Source: Bacteroidales bacterium UBA4318
GTDB lineage: Bacteria; Bacteroidota; Bacteroidia; Bacteroidales; UBA932
Assembly: GCA_002393895.1 (NCBI GenBank)
Contig: DGUE01000007.1
Coordinates: forward strand, 1-7,358
Length of the DNA stretch: 7,358 bases
Direction of reading: 5' to 3'
The notes under the pieces were generated by a model. The model was not told where the DNA came from. It worked only from the letters and a program-made list of their open reading frames with translations, and searched no databases. Made by a program: the position numbers and the translations under genes. Below, piece by piece: positions 1-5,016 of this stretch (its first letter is position 1; each line of letters opens with the position of its first letter).

Positions 1-635
1 ACGCCGAGGCCCGGGCCGGGGAAGGGCTGGCGGAATACCATGTTGTCGGGCAGGCCGAGTTCCTTGCCGACCACACGCACTTCATCCTTGAAGAGAAGTT
101 TGATGGGCTCTACCAGTTCGAATTTCAGGTCTTCAGGCAGGCCGCCCACATTGTGATGACTCTTCACGGGTCCGGACTCCACGATGTCGGGGTAGATGGT
201 GCCCTGTGCCAGGAAACTGATGCCGTCCAGCTTGCGGGCCTCCTCTTCGAAAACACGGATGAACTCTGCGCCTATTATCTTGCGCTTCTGCTCAGGATCT
301 GCCACGCCGGCAAGCTTGTCGAGGAAACGGTCCACCGCATCTACATAAACCAGATTCGCGCCGAGTTCGTCGCGGAAAACGCGAACCACCTGCTCGGGCT
401 CTCCCTTGCGCAGAAGGCCGTGGTTGACGTGCACCGAAACCAGCTGCTTGCCCACCGCCTTGATGAGCAACGCGGCAACTACCGATGAATCTACGCCGCC
501 GGAAAGGGCAAGCAGGACTTTCTTGTCGCCAATCTGGGCGCGTAGCTCTTTGATTTGTTCGTCGATGAATTTCTTAGCAAGGGCCGGAGTCGTGATGCGC
601 TCCATGTCGGCCGGACGTACGTTTCCTGTAGACAT
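1..635 (-). CDS. guaA: GMP synthase, ATP-pyrophosphatase part (3' end outside window)
   Basis: The protein is the synthetase part of GMP synthase, which adenylates XMP and swaps the adenylate for ammonia to make GMP, the last step of de novo guanine nucleotide synthesis in the cytosol. I translated 211 codons. The PP-loop SGGVDSS lies at residues 45-51, followed by [47 protein letters not shown] and, at the cut edge, [10 protein letters not shown]. These are signature blocks of the GuaA ATP-pyrophosphatase and dimerisation region. Bacterial GuaA normally has about 190 residues of class I glutaminase before the PP-loop. Here the ATG lies only 44 residues before it, and an in-frame TAA sits 12 codons upstream (669-671), so no glutaminase is fused at this end. 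The ammonia source must be a separate subunit, as in archaea, or a domain beyond the window. The family call is very secure; whether the gene is glutaminase-free is an inference because the C-terminus is missing. Confidence 0.93.
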   Translation of the reverse strand, partial: MSTGNVRPADMERITTPALAKKFIDEQIKELRAQIGDKKVLLALSGGVDSSVVAALLIKAVGKQLVSVHVNHGLLRKGEPEQVVRVFRDELGANLVYVDAVDRFLDKLAGVADPEQKRKIIGAEFIRVFEEEARKLDGISFLAQGTIYPDIVESGPVKSHHNVGGLPEDLKFELVEPIKLLFKDEVRVVGKELGLPDNMVFRQPFPGPGLG

Positions 636-654
636 AATGATGAAGATATTTTTA

Positions 655-662
655 CAAAAATA
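655..662 (-). promoter_or_regulatory. Predicted -7 box of guaA
   Basis: Read on the minus strand this is TATTTTTG, an exact match to the Bacteroidota -7 consensus TAnnTTTG, 19 nt upstream of the guaA ATG. I see no clear -33 TTTG at the usual distance, so the call rests on one element and its position in an 88-nt divergent gap. Confidence 0.5.
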
Positions 663-705
663 AAACTTTTACCCGATTTTCATGCATGGATTGGGGAAGA
701 ATGCA

Positions 706-713
706 TAACTTCG
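706..713 (+). promoter_or_regulatory. Predicted -7 box of the tyrosine phosphatase gene
   Basis: The sequence TAACTTCG differs at one position from TAnnTTTG and ends 10 nt before the ATG at 724. If used, the 5' leader would be only a few nucleotides long. The same TAnCTTCG form recurs on the minus strand in front of the 3227 gene. Confidence 0.4.
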
Positions 714-723
714 CAGTTGAAAA

Positions 724-1170
724 ATGAGAATTCTTTTTGTTTGCCACGGAAACATCTGCCGCAGCCCTATGGCAGAGTTCATTATGAAAGCCCTGGTGCG
801 GGCGAAAGGCCTGGAAGGGCAGTATTACATCGAGTCGGCGGCCGTGTCCTCGGAGGAAACGGGCAACCCTATCTATCCGCCGGCAAAACGCTGTCTTCGC
901 CAGCACGGTGTGCTCTTCGATGAAGGGAAAACCGCCCGCAAGGTGGTGCCAGCAGACTATGCCCGCTTCGACCGGATAATCTGTATGGATGAGTCCAATA
1001 TCCGCCTTCTGCGGAGAATCATTCCGGAAGATCCGGAAGGGAAAGTGCGCTTGCTGATGTCTTACGCCGGTTCCCGCCGCGACGTGGCTGATCCCTGGTA
1101 TACCGGTGACTTCGAAACCACCTTCCAGGACATCCTCGAAGGCTGCGAAGCGGTTATATCAAAGTTATGA
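724..1170 (+). CDS. Low-molecular-weight protein-tyrosine phosphatase
   Basis: This is a 148-residue cytosolic phosphatase of the LMW-PTP family, which hydrolyses phosphotyrosine through a phospho-cysteine intermediate. The P-loop C-x5-R is at the N-terminus (VCHGNICRSP, Cys7 and Arg13), and the general-acid loop appears as ADPWYTG with Asp123. The family usually has DPY or DPW there. The length is standard and the protein looks complete. In Bacteroidota such enzymes are sometimes paired with a tyrosine kinase of a capsule export system, but no such partner is visible here, so the substrate is unknown; arsenate reductase activity, found in related folds, is a less likely alternative. The gene is divergent from guaA. 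Its last 17 bases overlap the end of the convergent deacylase gene, leaving no room for a terminator between them. Confidence 0.93.
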   Translation: MRILFVCHGNICRSPMAEFIMKALVRAKGLEGQYYIESAAVSSEETGNPIYPPAKRCLRQHGVLFDEGKTARKVVPADYARFDRIICMDESNIRLLRRIIPEDPEGKVRLLMSYAGSRRDVADPWYTGDFETTFQDILEGCEAVISKL

Positions 1171-1687
1171 TATGCCCGCTTTCGGGGATATACTTCCCGA
1201 GAAGGTCTGCAGTCTTTATCTTGACGAAACACGTTGCGGTGCCGTCCGTGCAGGCGAACCATTCGTTGTCTGCAACGCTGTGATCCATCACGAGATGGAC
1301 TCCCTTTGATTCAGGTAGGATTGCGCTGAGGATGGTGGTTGCTCCGACCTTGACTCCGGTTAGCCTCTCAAGATGCTCGGCCGGTGCGAAAGACACCCGT
1401 GGAATACCCAGCGCACTGCAGAACTCTCGTGTGACGAATGGCTTGTCATCGGAGGTTACATACAGCCAGAACTCAGTCTGCTGGCGGTTGCAGAGGAAAA
1501 CAGTTTTCACTATACGCACTCCAATCTTCGTGTCGATGTGCTGGCAGTCTTCCATAGTCAGCCCCGGGTCGGTATCCACCCTTTCGAATGGAATACTGAG
1601 GGTTGCAAATGTTTCATAGACCATCTTCTGCAAGGGACTGGCGAACTCTGCAGGTGGAGTGGAGATGGGATTGCTTACATAGAACAT
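1154..1687 (-). CDS. ProX/YbaK-family aminoacyl-tRNA deacylase (prolyl-tRNA editing type)
   Basis: The 177-residue protein matches the free-standing homologues of the prolyl-tRNA synthetase editing domain (ProXp/PrdX, YbaK superfamily). These hydrolyse mischarged tRNA, typically Ala-tRNA(Pro), after it leaves the synthetase. Recognisable blocks are IPFERVDTDPGLTMEDC (residues 32-48), GVRIVKTVFLCNRQQTEFWL (56-75), with Lys61 at the place of the conserved lysine, DKPFVTREF, LGIPRVSFAPAEHLERLTGV and a closing GHIITLI. The usual tail motif resembling CHPC-NTSS-LKI is here CTDGTATCFVKI, so it is diverged. Substrate specificity (Ala- versus Cys-tRNA) cannot be decided from sequence alone. It is last in the leftward four-gene unit, 22 nt after the HAD phosphatase, and its 3' end overlaps the tyrosine phosphatase gene on the other strand. 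Confidence 0.85.
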   Translation of the reverse strand: MFYVSNPISTPPAEFASPLQKMVYETFATLSIPFERVDTDPGLTMEDCQHIDTKIGVRIVKTVFLCNRQQTEFWLYVTSDDKPFVTREFCSALGIPRVSFAPAEHLERLTGVKVGATTILSAILPESKGVHLVMDHSVADNEWFACTDGTATCFVKIKTADLLGKYIPESGHIITLI

Positions 1688-1709
1688 ATCCTATATAATC
1701 AAAGTATTG

Positions 1710-2354
1710 TCAGTGAGATGCTTTCAGAAGTTTGGAGAAATTATCTATTATGATGTCGGCTCCGGCCTCTTCCAGTGCCTCCCGGGAGGCGTTTCCGTAG
1801 GTGACTGCGCAAGTGGTGGCGCCGGCCGCTTTTCCCATCAGTATGTCCACAGGCATATCGCCCACCACTATGGCATCCGAGGCATCCACACCGAATTCTT
1901 TGAGTGTCCGTAGTACCGGTTCTGGATGGGGCTTGGCATTGACCACATTATCGGCGCCCAGTACGAAACTTATGTAATCGGCGATGCCCATATTGCGCAG
2001 AAATCCATTGAGGGAAGCCGATGAGCGGGAAGATGCAACCGTGAGGATATATCCAAGCCCCTTCAAGGCGGCAAGCGTTTCTTTTACATGAGGAAAGAGT
2101 GCCGGAACAAGGTCCTTTTTATTCTCTTCGAATATGGACCTGTAGGTCTTTACGCAGAGGTTTTCTTCATCTGCTGAAAGATCCGGAAACATCTGCCTGA
2201 ATCCTGCCCCCAGAGGAATACCTATGGTGGCTGCTATGGTCTCGTCATCTTTTTCGGGAAGGCCAAGCTTGCTCAGGGTCATTCTCATAGTCAAGAGGAT
2301 GTTCGCCCGCGTGTCGCCCAGCGTGCCGTCGAAATCGAAGATAATCAGTTTCAT
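1710..2354 (-). CDS. HAD-superfamily phosphatase, phosphoglycolate phosphatase-like
   Basis: This is a 214-residue Mg-dependent phosphatase of HAD subfamily IA. All four catalytic motifs are present: motif I DFDGTLGD with nucleophile Asp7 and acid/base Asp9, motif II VASSRS near Ser108, motif III Lys141 in NAKPHPEP, and motif IV VVGDMPVD with Asp166 and Asp170. A helical cap fills residues 15-90. The layout resembles phosphoglycolate phosphatase (Gph) and beta-phosphoglucomutase-type enzymes. The pyrophosphatase PpaX is another close relative, so the substrate is not assigned. The start ATG overlaps the stop of bcp by 4 nt (ATGA), which indicates translational coupling, and the tRNA deacylase follows 22 nt after its stop. 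A housekeeping role in clearing damaged or toxic phosphometabolites is plausible but inferred. Confidence 0.9.
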   Translation of the reverse strand: MKLIIFDFDGTLGDTRANILLTMRMTLSKLGLPEKDDETIAATIGIPLGAGFRQMFPDLSADEENLCVKTYRSIFEENKKDLVPALFPHVKETLAALKGLGYILTVASSRSSASLNGFLRNMGIADYISFVLGADNVVNAKPHPEPVLRTLKEFGVDASDAIVVGDMPVDILMGKAAGATTCAVTYGNASREALEEAGADIIIDNFSKLLKASH

Positions 2355-2806
2355 CCTTCCAGGATCTGCGTGGCGGCGTTCTTGGTGTCGACTTTCTCGA
2401 TGATGCGCTCCAGGATGCCGTTCGCGTCGAAGATGAAGGTGCGGCGGAGGGTGCCGAGGACCGTCTTGCCATACATCTTCTTCTCGCCCCAGGCACCGAA
2501 GGCCTGAAGCATCTGGGTGGAGGTGTCGGCCAATAACTTGAACGGCAGTTCATATTTAGCCCGGAACCCGCTGTGGGACTTTGCGCTGTCTTTGCTCACG
2601 CCAACCACATTGTAGCCGGCGGTGGTCAGCGCGGCATAATTGTCCCTGAACGAACAAGCCTCGGCCGTGCAGCCGGAGGTGTTGTCTTTAGGGTAGAAAT
2701 AAACAATGGTCTTTTTCCCGTTGCTCAAAAGGTCTTCACTTTTCACTATGTTGCCATCCTGGTCCTGGACCTCGAAAGAAGGCATTTTGTCTCCTATTTT
2801 TAGCAT
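2351..2806 (-). CDS. bcp: Thioredoxin-dependent thiol peroxidase, Bcp/PrxQ family
   Basis: This cytosolic peroxiredoxin reduces hydrogen and organic peroxides and is recycled by thioredoxin. With the start chosen here it has 151 residues, the normal length. The opening KIGDKMPSFEVQDQDG matches the family start, followed by VYFYPKDNTSGCTAEACSFRD, where Cys46 is the peroxidatic and Cys51 the resolving cysteine (C-x4-C, as in E. coli Bcp). Later blocks are VVGVSKDS and GTLRRTFIFDANG. A longer reading to 2866 would add 20 residues that overlap the upstream repeat gene and match nothing, so I reject it. The ATG lies 4 nt after the stop of the repeat gene, and its own stop overlaps the HAD start. 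A TATATTTC at 2826-2833 (minus), one mismatch from TAnnTTTG, could give it an internal promoter. Confidence 0.94.
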   Translation of the reverse strand: MLKIGDKMPSFEVQDQDGNIVKSEDLLSNGKKTIVYFYPKDNTSGCTAEACSFRDNYAALTTAGYNVVGVSKDSAKSHSGFRAKYELPFKLLADTSTQMLQAFGAWGEKKMYGKTVLGTLRRTFIFDANGILERIIEKVDTKNAATQILEG

Positions 2807-2810
2807 AATT

Positions 2811-3227
2811 CTATCTACTGAAAAAGAAATATAAGGCCGCCCAGCGTAGGGGGATTCCGTTCGCATGGCCTATGGTATGGTAGGACGCGTCCTGCACGGT
2901 GCCATCGGATTTCACGTGGCCGATGGTGCGATAGCCGCTATCCTGCACGGTACCATCGGATTTGATGTGCCCTATGGTGCGGTAGCCGCTGTCCTGCACG
3001 GTTCCGTCGGACCTTAGGTGGCCGATCGTGTGGTATGATGCATCCTGGATAGAACCATCGTTCCTTATGCGCCCTATGGTGTGGTAAGATGCGTCCTGGA
3101 TGGTTCCGTCGGACTTGATGTGCGCAACAGTGCGGTACGACGCATCCTTGATGGTCTGCGCGCCAGCGCTTCCGCATACCAAGCAGAGGAGCAGGGTAAG
3201 AAGAATCTTGATATTACTGCTATTCAT
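2811..3227 (-). CDS. Secreted 17-residue repeat protein, '5-fold beta-flower' type
   Basis: The 138-residue protein has a type I signal peptide: Lys at 7, a hydrophobic core LLTLLLCLVCG, and an A-G-A motif predicting cleavage after Ala23. The mature part is almost entirely six tandem units of 17 residues with consensus D-A/S-S/G-Y-H/R-T-I-G-H-I-K-S-D-G-T-V-Q. The last unit breaks off into a tail ending WAALYFFFSR. The pattern of short strand-turn-strand units and the aromatic end recall the small exported Bacteroidota proteins annotated as '5-fold beta-flower', named from a crystal structure. I assign it from memory of that pattern, and no function is established that I know of. It is the first gene of the leftward unit with bcp, HAD phosphatase and ProX-type deacylase. 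The protein lacks a lipobox and should be periplasmic or secreted. Confidence 0.82.
   Translation of the reverse strand: MNSSNIKILLTLLLCLVCGSAGAQTIKDASYRTVAHIKSDGTIQDASYHTIGRIRNDGSIQDASYHTIGHLRSDGTVQDSGYRTIGHIKSDGTVQDSGYRTIGHVKSDGTVQDASYHTIGHANGIPLRWAALYFFFSR
2865..3146 (-). repeat. Coding tandem repeat, 51-bp unit, about 5.5 copies
   Basis: Five full 51-bp copies and a partial sixth encode the 17-residue units of the secreted repeat protein. The copies differ mostly at third positions and at the A/S, S/G and H/R choices. The two middle copies (both DSGYRTIGH) are the most alike, which suggests recent duplication within the array. Confidence 0.9.
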
Positions 3228-3236
3228 TTCTCTGAA

Positions 3237-3256
3237 CTATCTTATGGCGAAGATAG
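3237..3256 (-). other. Small hairpin just upstream of the repeat-protein start
   Basis: Read on the minus strand, CTATCTT and AAGATAG form a perfect 7-bp stem around the 6-nt loop CGCCAT, ending 9 nt before the ATG at 3227. It overlaps the predicted -7 box, so it is either a leader structure (if transcription starts further upstream) or a dyad operator. I cannot tell which. Confidence 0.4.
3248..3255 (-). promoter_or_regulatory. Predicted -7 box of the leftward four-gene unit
   Basis: On the minus strand the sequence is TATCTTCG, one mismatch from TAnnTTTG and the same TAnCTTCG form as before the tyrosine phosphatase gene. It ends 20 nt before the ATG at 3227. No obvious -33 element accompanies it. 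Confidence 0.35.
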
Positions 3257-3349
3257 CCAATAATTCTAAATAATGCATTTTTATCGACTCTACCTTACTG
3301 TTTTTGGTGATGGCGGCTAAGATATTGATTGACAGCGATATAAAAGCTG

Positions 3350-3377
3350 TTCCTCTACAATCTGCCTTGTAGAGGAA
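3350..3377 (-). terminator. Strong hairpin, probable terminator of the TSCPD gene
   Basis: A perfect 11-bp inverted repeat (TTCCTCTACAA / TTGTAGAGGAA) encloses a 6-nt loop. It lies 40 nt past the stop of the leftward TSCPD gene, in the 190-nt gap before the next leftward gene. On the minus strand it is followed by CAGCTTTTATAT, a weak and slightly displaced T-run, so termination efficiency is uncertain. The rest of the gap (3228-3417) is AT-rich and shows no convincing gene. Confidence 0.5.
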
Positions 3378-3417
3378 TATCTATCATTTGGCTGAAAATC
3401 AGTGGGTTATGCGCCAT

Positions 3418-3708
3418 TCATATCAACATTTTGAGAGCTTTTGCGAGCTGGTCGGGGCAGCTGGTGCCGCGGCCTCCGCAGTCAATGCCTTCTAGGCGGG
3501 CGATGACCTCGTCCTTCTTCATTCCGGCGCAGAGGGATGCCACTCCCTGGGTATTCCCATGGCAGCCTCCGGTATAACGTACGGAACGGACGGTGTCGCC
3601 CTCAAGTTCAATATCTATCTGCACGGAGCATACCGCCCCGCAGGTCTCGAAAGATGCCCGGCGGATGCCGTTTGACGTGTTATCGTAGAGTTTCGTTACT
3701 TCAAACAT
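3418..3708 (-). CDS. TSCPD-domain protein, TIGR03905-type
   Basis: This is a 96-residue protein with six cysteines: Cys23 and Cys27 (ETCGAVCS), Cys49 (GGCHGNTQG), Cys60, Cys77 and Cys84 (DCGGRGTSCPDQLAKAL). The closing TSCPDQ motif defines the TSCPD domain. That domain is also found at the C-terminus of vitamin-B12-type ribonucleotide reductases, where cysteines are thought to bind metal or relay electrons. The free-standing small form corresponds to the family I remember as TIGR03905; its function is unknown. The cysteine pattern makes metal binding likely, but this is inference. The gene stands alone between a divergent promoter and a hairpin. A perfect TATATTTG box ends only 4 nt before its ATG, so its mRNA may have essentially no leader. 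Confidence 0.87.
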   Translation of the reverse strand: MFEVTKLYDNTSNGIRRASFETCGAVCSVQIDIELEGDTVRSVRYTGGCHGNTQGVASLCAGMKKDEVIARLEGIDCGGRGTSCPDQLAKALKMLI

Positions 3709-3712
3709 GGTA

Positions 3713-3720
3713 CAAATATA
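3713..3720 (-). promoter_or_regulatory. Predicted -7 box of the TSCPD gene
   Basis: On the minus strand it reads TATATTTG, an exact TAnnTTTG, within the 10-mer TACAAATATA (plus strand) that recurs identically at 6495-6504. Only 4 nt separate it from the ATG, implying a leaderless or nearly leaderless mRNA. Confidence 0.6.
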
Positions 3721-3733
3721 TTCAAAAAAGTGC

Positions 3734-3741
3734 TAATTTAG
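3734..3741 (+). promoter_or_regulatory. Predicted -7 box of the YdeI-like gene, in a palindrome
   Basis: TAATTTAG is one mismatch from TAnnTTTG and lies inside the perfect dyad GCTAA-T-TTAGC (3732-3742), preceded by an A-tract and GTGC. The same block with one change precedes the co-chaperone gene at 6545. The ATG follows 29 nt later. Confidence 0.45.
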
Positions 3742-3770
3742 CGAAATAAGAAACCATCGAGAACCAGGCT

Positions 3771-4346
3771 ATGACAGAGTCAGCACATCGAATAATCGTC
3801 CGCTGCGAGTGCCGCCGGCAGTGGCGGGACTGGCTCGTAGGGCATTTTGAGTCGGAGTCTGAAGTCTGGTTCGTGTTTCCGACCAGGGATTCCGGTGAAG
3901 AGGGAGTGTCCTACAATGACGCAGTGGAAGAGGCACTCTGCTTCGGATGGATAGACAGTACGGCCGGCATTCTGGACTCTACGCATCAACTCCGGCGGTT
4001 CACCCCGAGAAAAAAAGGAAGCCCTTACTCCCGGCCAAATATTGAGAGGCTTATCTGGCTGGATACGAACGGCATGATCCATCCGAAGGTGAGGGAGTCG
4101 GTCATCGGCATCATCCGAGCACCGTATATCTTTCCGGAAGACATCCTCTCCGCTCTTCGGGAAGATGTGACGGTCTGGAAGAACTATTTGTCGTTCCCTG
4201 AGTCCTACAGACGGATCCGCGTTGCGTACATTGATGCCGCCCGCAAACGCCCTGAAGAGTTCGCGCGCAGGCTCTCCAACTTTATCGACAAGACCAGAAG
4301 GAACAAGCAGATTGTCGGCTACGGCGGAGTGGACAAGTATTATTAA
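3771..4346 (+). CDS. YdeI/OmpD-associated (OmdA) family protein
   Basis: The 191-residue soluble protein fits the YdeI/OmpD-associated family. It has an N-terminal WLVGHFESESEVWFVF segment, the signature YNDAVEEALCFGWIDS (residues 48-63), then RRFTPRKKGSPYSRPNIERL (75-94) and a G-M-I-HP turn. The C-terminal part, with YLSFPESYRRIRVAYIDAARKRPEEFARRL, resembles the OmdA helical region. Members have been linked loosely to peptide or bacteriocin resistance and to outer-membrane protein regulation, but no biochemical role is firmly known. There is no signal peptide or membrane segment. It heads a rightward pair with the DUF6440 gene, 14 nt downstream. The start at 3771 is the first ATG after the promoter-like palindrome and leaves a normal N-terminus. 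Confidence 0.82.
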   Translation: MTESAHRIIVRCECRRQWRDWLVGHFESESEVWFVFPTRDSGEEGVSYNDAVEEALCFGWIDSTAGILDSTHQLRRFTPRKKGSPYSRPNIERLIWLDTNGMIHPKVRESVIGIIRAPYIFPEDILSALREDVTVWKNYLSFPESYRRIRVAYIDAARKRPEEFARRLSNFIDKTRRNKQIVGYGGVDKYY

Positions 4347-4360
4347 AACCATCCAATATT

Positions 4361-4549
4361 ATGGCAAAAGACAGATTCGACATCAAAGAAAAGGAAGGCG
4401 TCTCCTTCATGACCGACGCCATCGTTATTGTTGACAAGGAGACAGGCGTGAACTACCTGTTCGTCTGCCGCGGTTACGGCGGCGGCCTCACCCCGCTGCT
4501 CGACGCAGACGGCAAGCCCATAATAACGAAAGACGGCTACCAGAAGTAG
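4361..4549 (+). CDS. DUF6440 family small protein
   Basis: This 62-residue protein matches the pattern I know as DUF6440: a start with RFDIKEKEG, then a hydrophobic strand and VDKETGVNYLFV, a glycine-rich turn RGYGGGLTPLLD and GKPII. The spacing of alternating hydrophobic residues suggests a small all-beta fold. The function is unknown. It follows the YdeI-like gene after 14 nt and is very probably cotranscribed with it. The stop lies 14 nt from the end of the convergent dtd gene. A 5-bp stem (GCTAC/GTAGC, 4536-4550) spans the stop codon but has no clear T-run, so I do not call it a terminator. Confidence 0.8.
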   Translation: MAKDRFDIKEKEGVSFMTDAIVIVDKETGVNYLFVCRGYGGGLTPLLDADGKPIITKDGYQK

Positions 4550-4563
4550 CAAGCCGGCCTCTC

Positions 4564-5016
4564 TTATTTGATAGTCGCTGAGTCTATGCAGATGGTCACG
4601 GGACCGTCGTTGACCAGGGCGACTTTCATGTCGGCGCCGAATTCGCCGGTGCCGACGGGTTTGCCGATCGCGGCGGACATCCTGCGGCAGAACTCTTCAT
4701 ATAAGGGGATGGCCTTTTCGTGGCCGGCTGCCTCGATGTAAGATGGCCGGTTGCCTTTTTTGGTGGATGCCATCAGGGTGAACTGGCTTACCACAAGGAC
4801 TTCTCCCTCAATATCCAGCACGCTTCGGTTCATCACGCCGTTCTCATCGTCGAAGATGCGAAGCCCGGCGGTCTTCTTTACCAGATAATCGATATCGGCA
4901 GTATCGTCATCGTGGCCCACGCCAAGCAGCACCAGCAGCCCCGGCCCGATCTGCGACCGGACGGCCCCGTCAATCGTGACGGAGGCGGAGGATACCCTTT
5001 GAATGACGACTCTCAT
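4564..5016 (-). CDS. dtd: D-aminoacyl-tRNA deacylase
   Basis: This cytosolic homodimeric enzyme frees tRNA from D-amino acids, and from wrongly attached glycine, so they do not enter translation. The 150-residue length is typical. The N-terminus MRVVIQRVSSASVTIDG is diagnostic, and both active-site motifs are intact: SQFTL at residues 77-81 and NDGPVT at 136-141, which carries the Gly-cisPro pair (Gly138, Pro139) that excludes L-amino acids. The start codon overlaps the stop of the upstream lipoprotein gene by one base (TGATG), so its translation is likely coupled to that gene. It is the second trans-editing factor in the window, after the ProX-type deacylase. Confidence 0.97.
   Translation of the reverse strand: MRVVIQRVSSASVTIDGAVRSQIGPGLLVLLGVGHDDDTADIDYLVKKTAGLRIFDDENGVMNRSVLDIEGEVLVVSQFTLMASTKKGNRPSYIEAAGHEKAIPLYEEFCRRMSAAIGKPVGTGEFGADMKVALVNDGPVTICIDSATIK

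Noticed and set aside
2807..2866. A 20-residue extension of Bcp starting at 2866
   Set aside because: It overlaps the end of the repeat gene, adds sequence unlike the family, and the family N-terminus begins exactly at the ATG at 2806.
2865..3146. The regular 51-bp repeats as a CRISPR array or non-coding minisatellite
   Set aside because: The unit is a multiple of three, has no unique spacers, and encodes a continuous 17-residue protein repeat behind a signal peptide.
3310..3372. A 20-codon plus-strand frame (starting MAAKILIDSD) in the 3228-3417 gap, ending inside the hairpin
   Set aside because: It has no supporting promoter box, ribosome site or recognisable similarity, and frames of this length arise by chance. 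It is worth only a glance in ribosome profiling data.
3780..4352. A 190-codon open frame on the minus strand opposite the YdeI-like gene
   Set aside because: The plus-strand frame carries recognisable family motifs. The minus frame shows no recognisable domain and is best explained as a codon-bias shadow.
4536..4550. A 5-bp stem over the DUF6440 stop codon as a terminator
   Set aside because: The stem is short and only a mixed C/T stretch follows it, so support is too weak to annotate.
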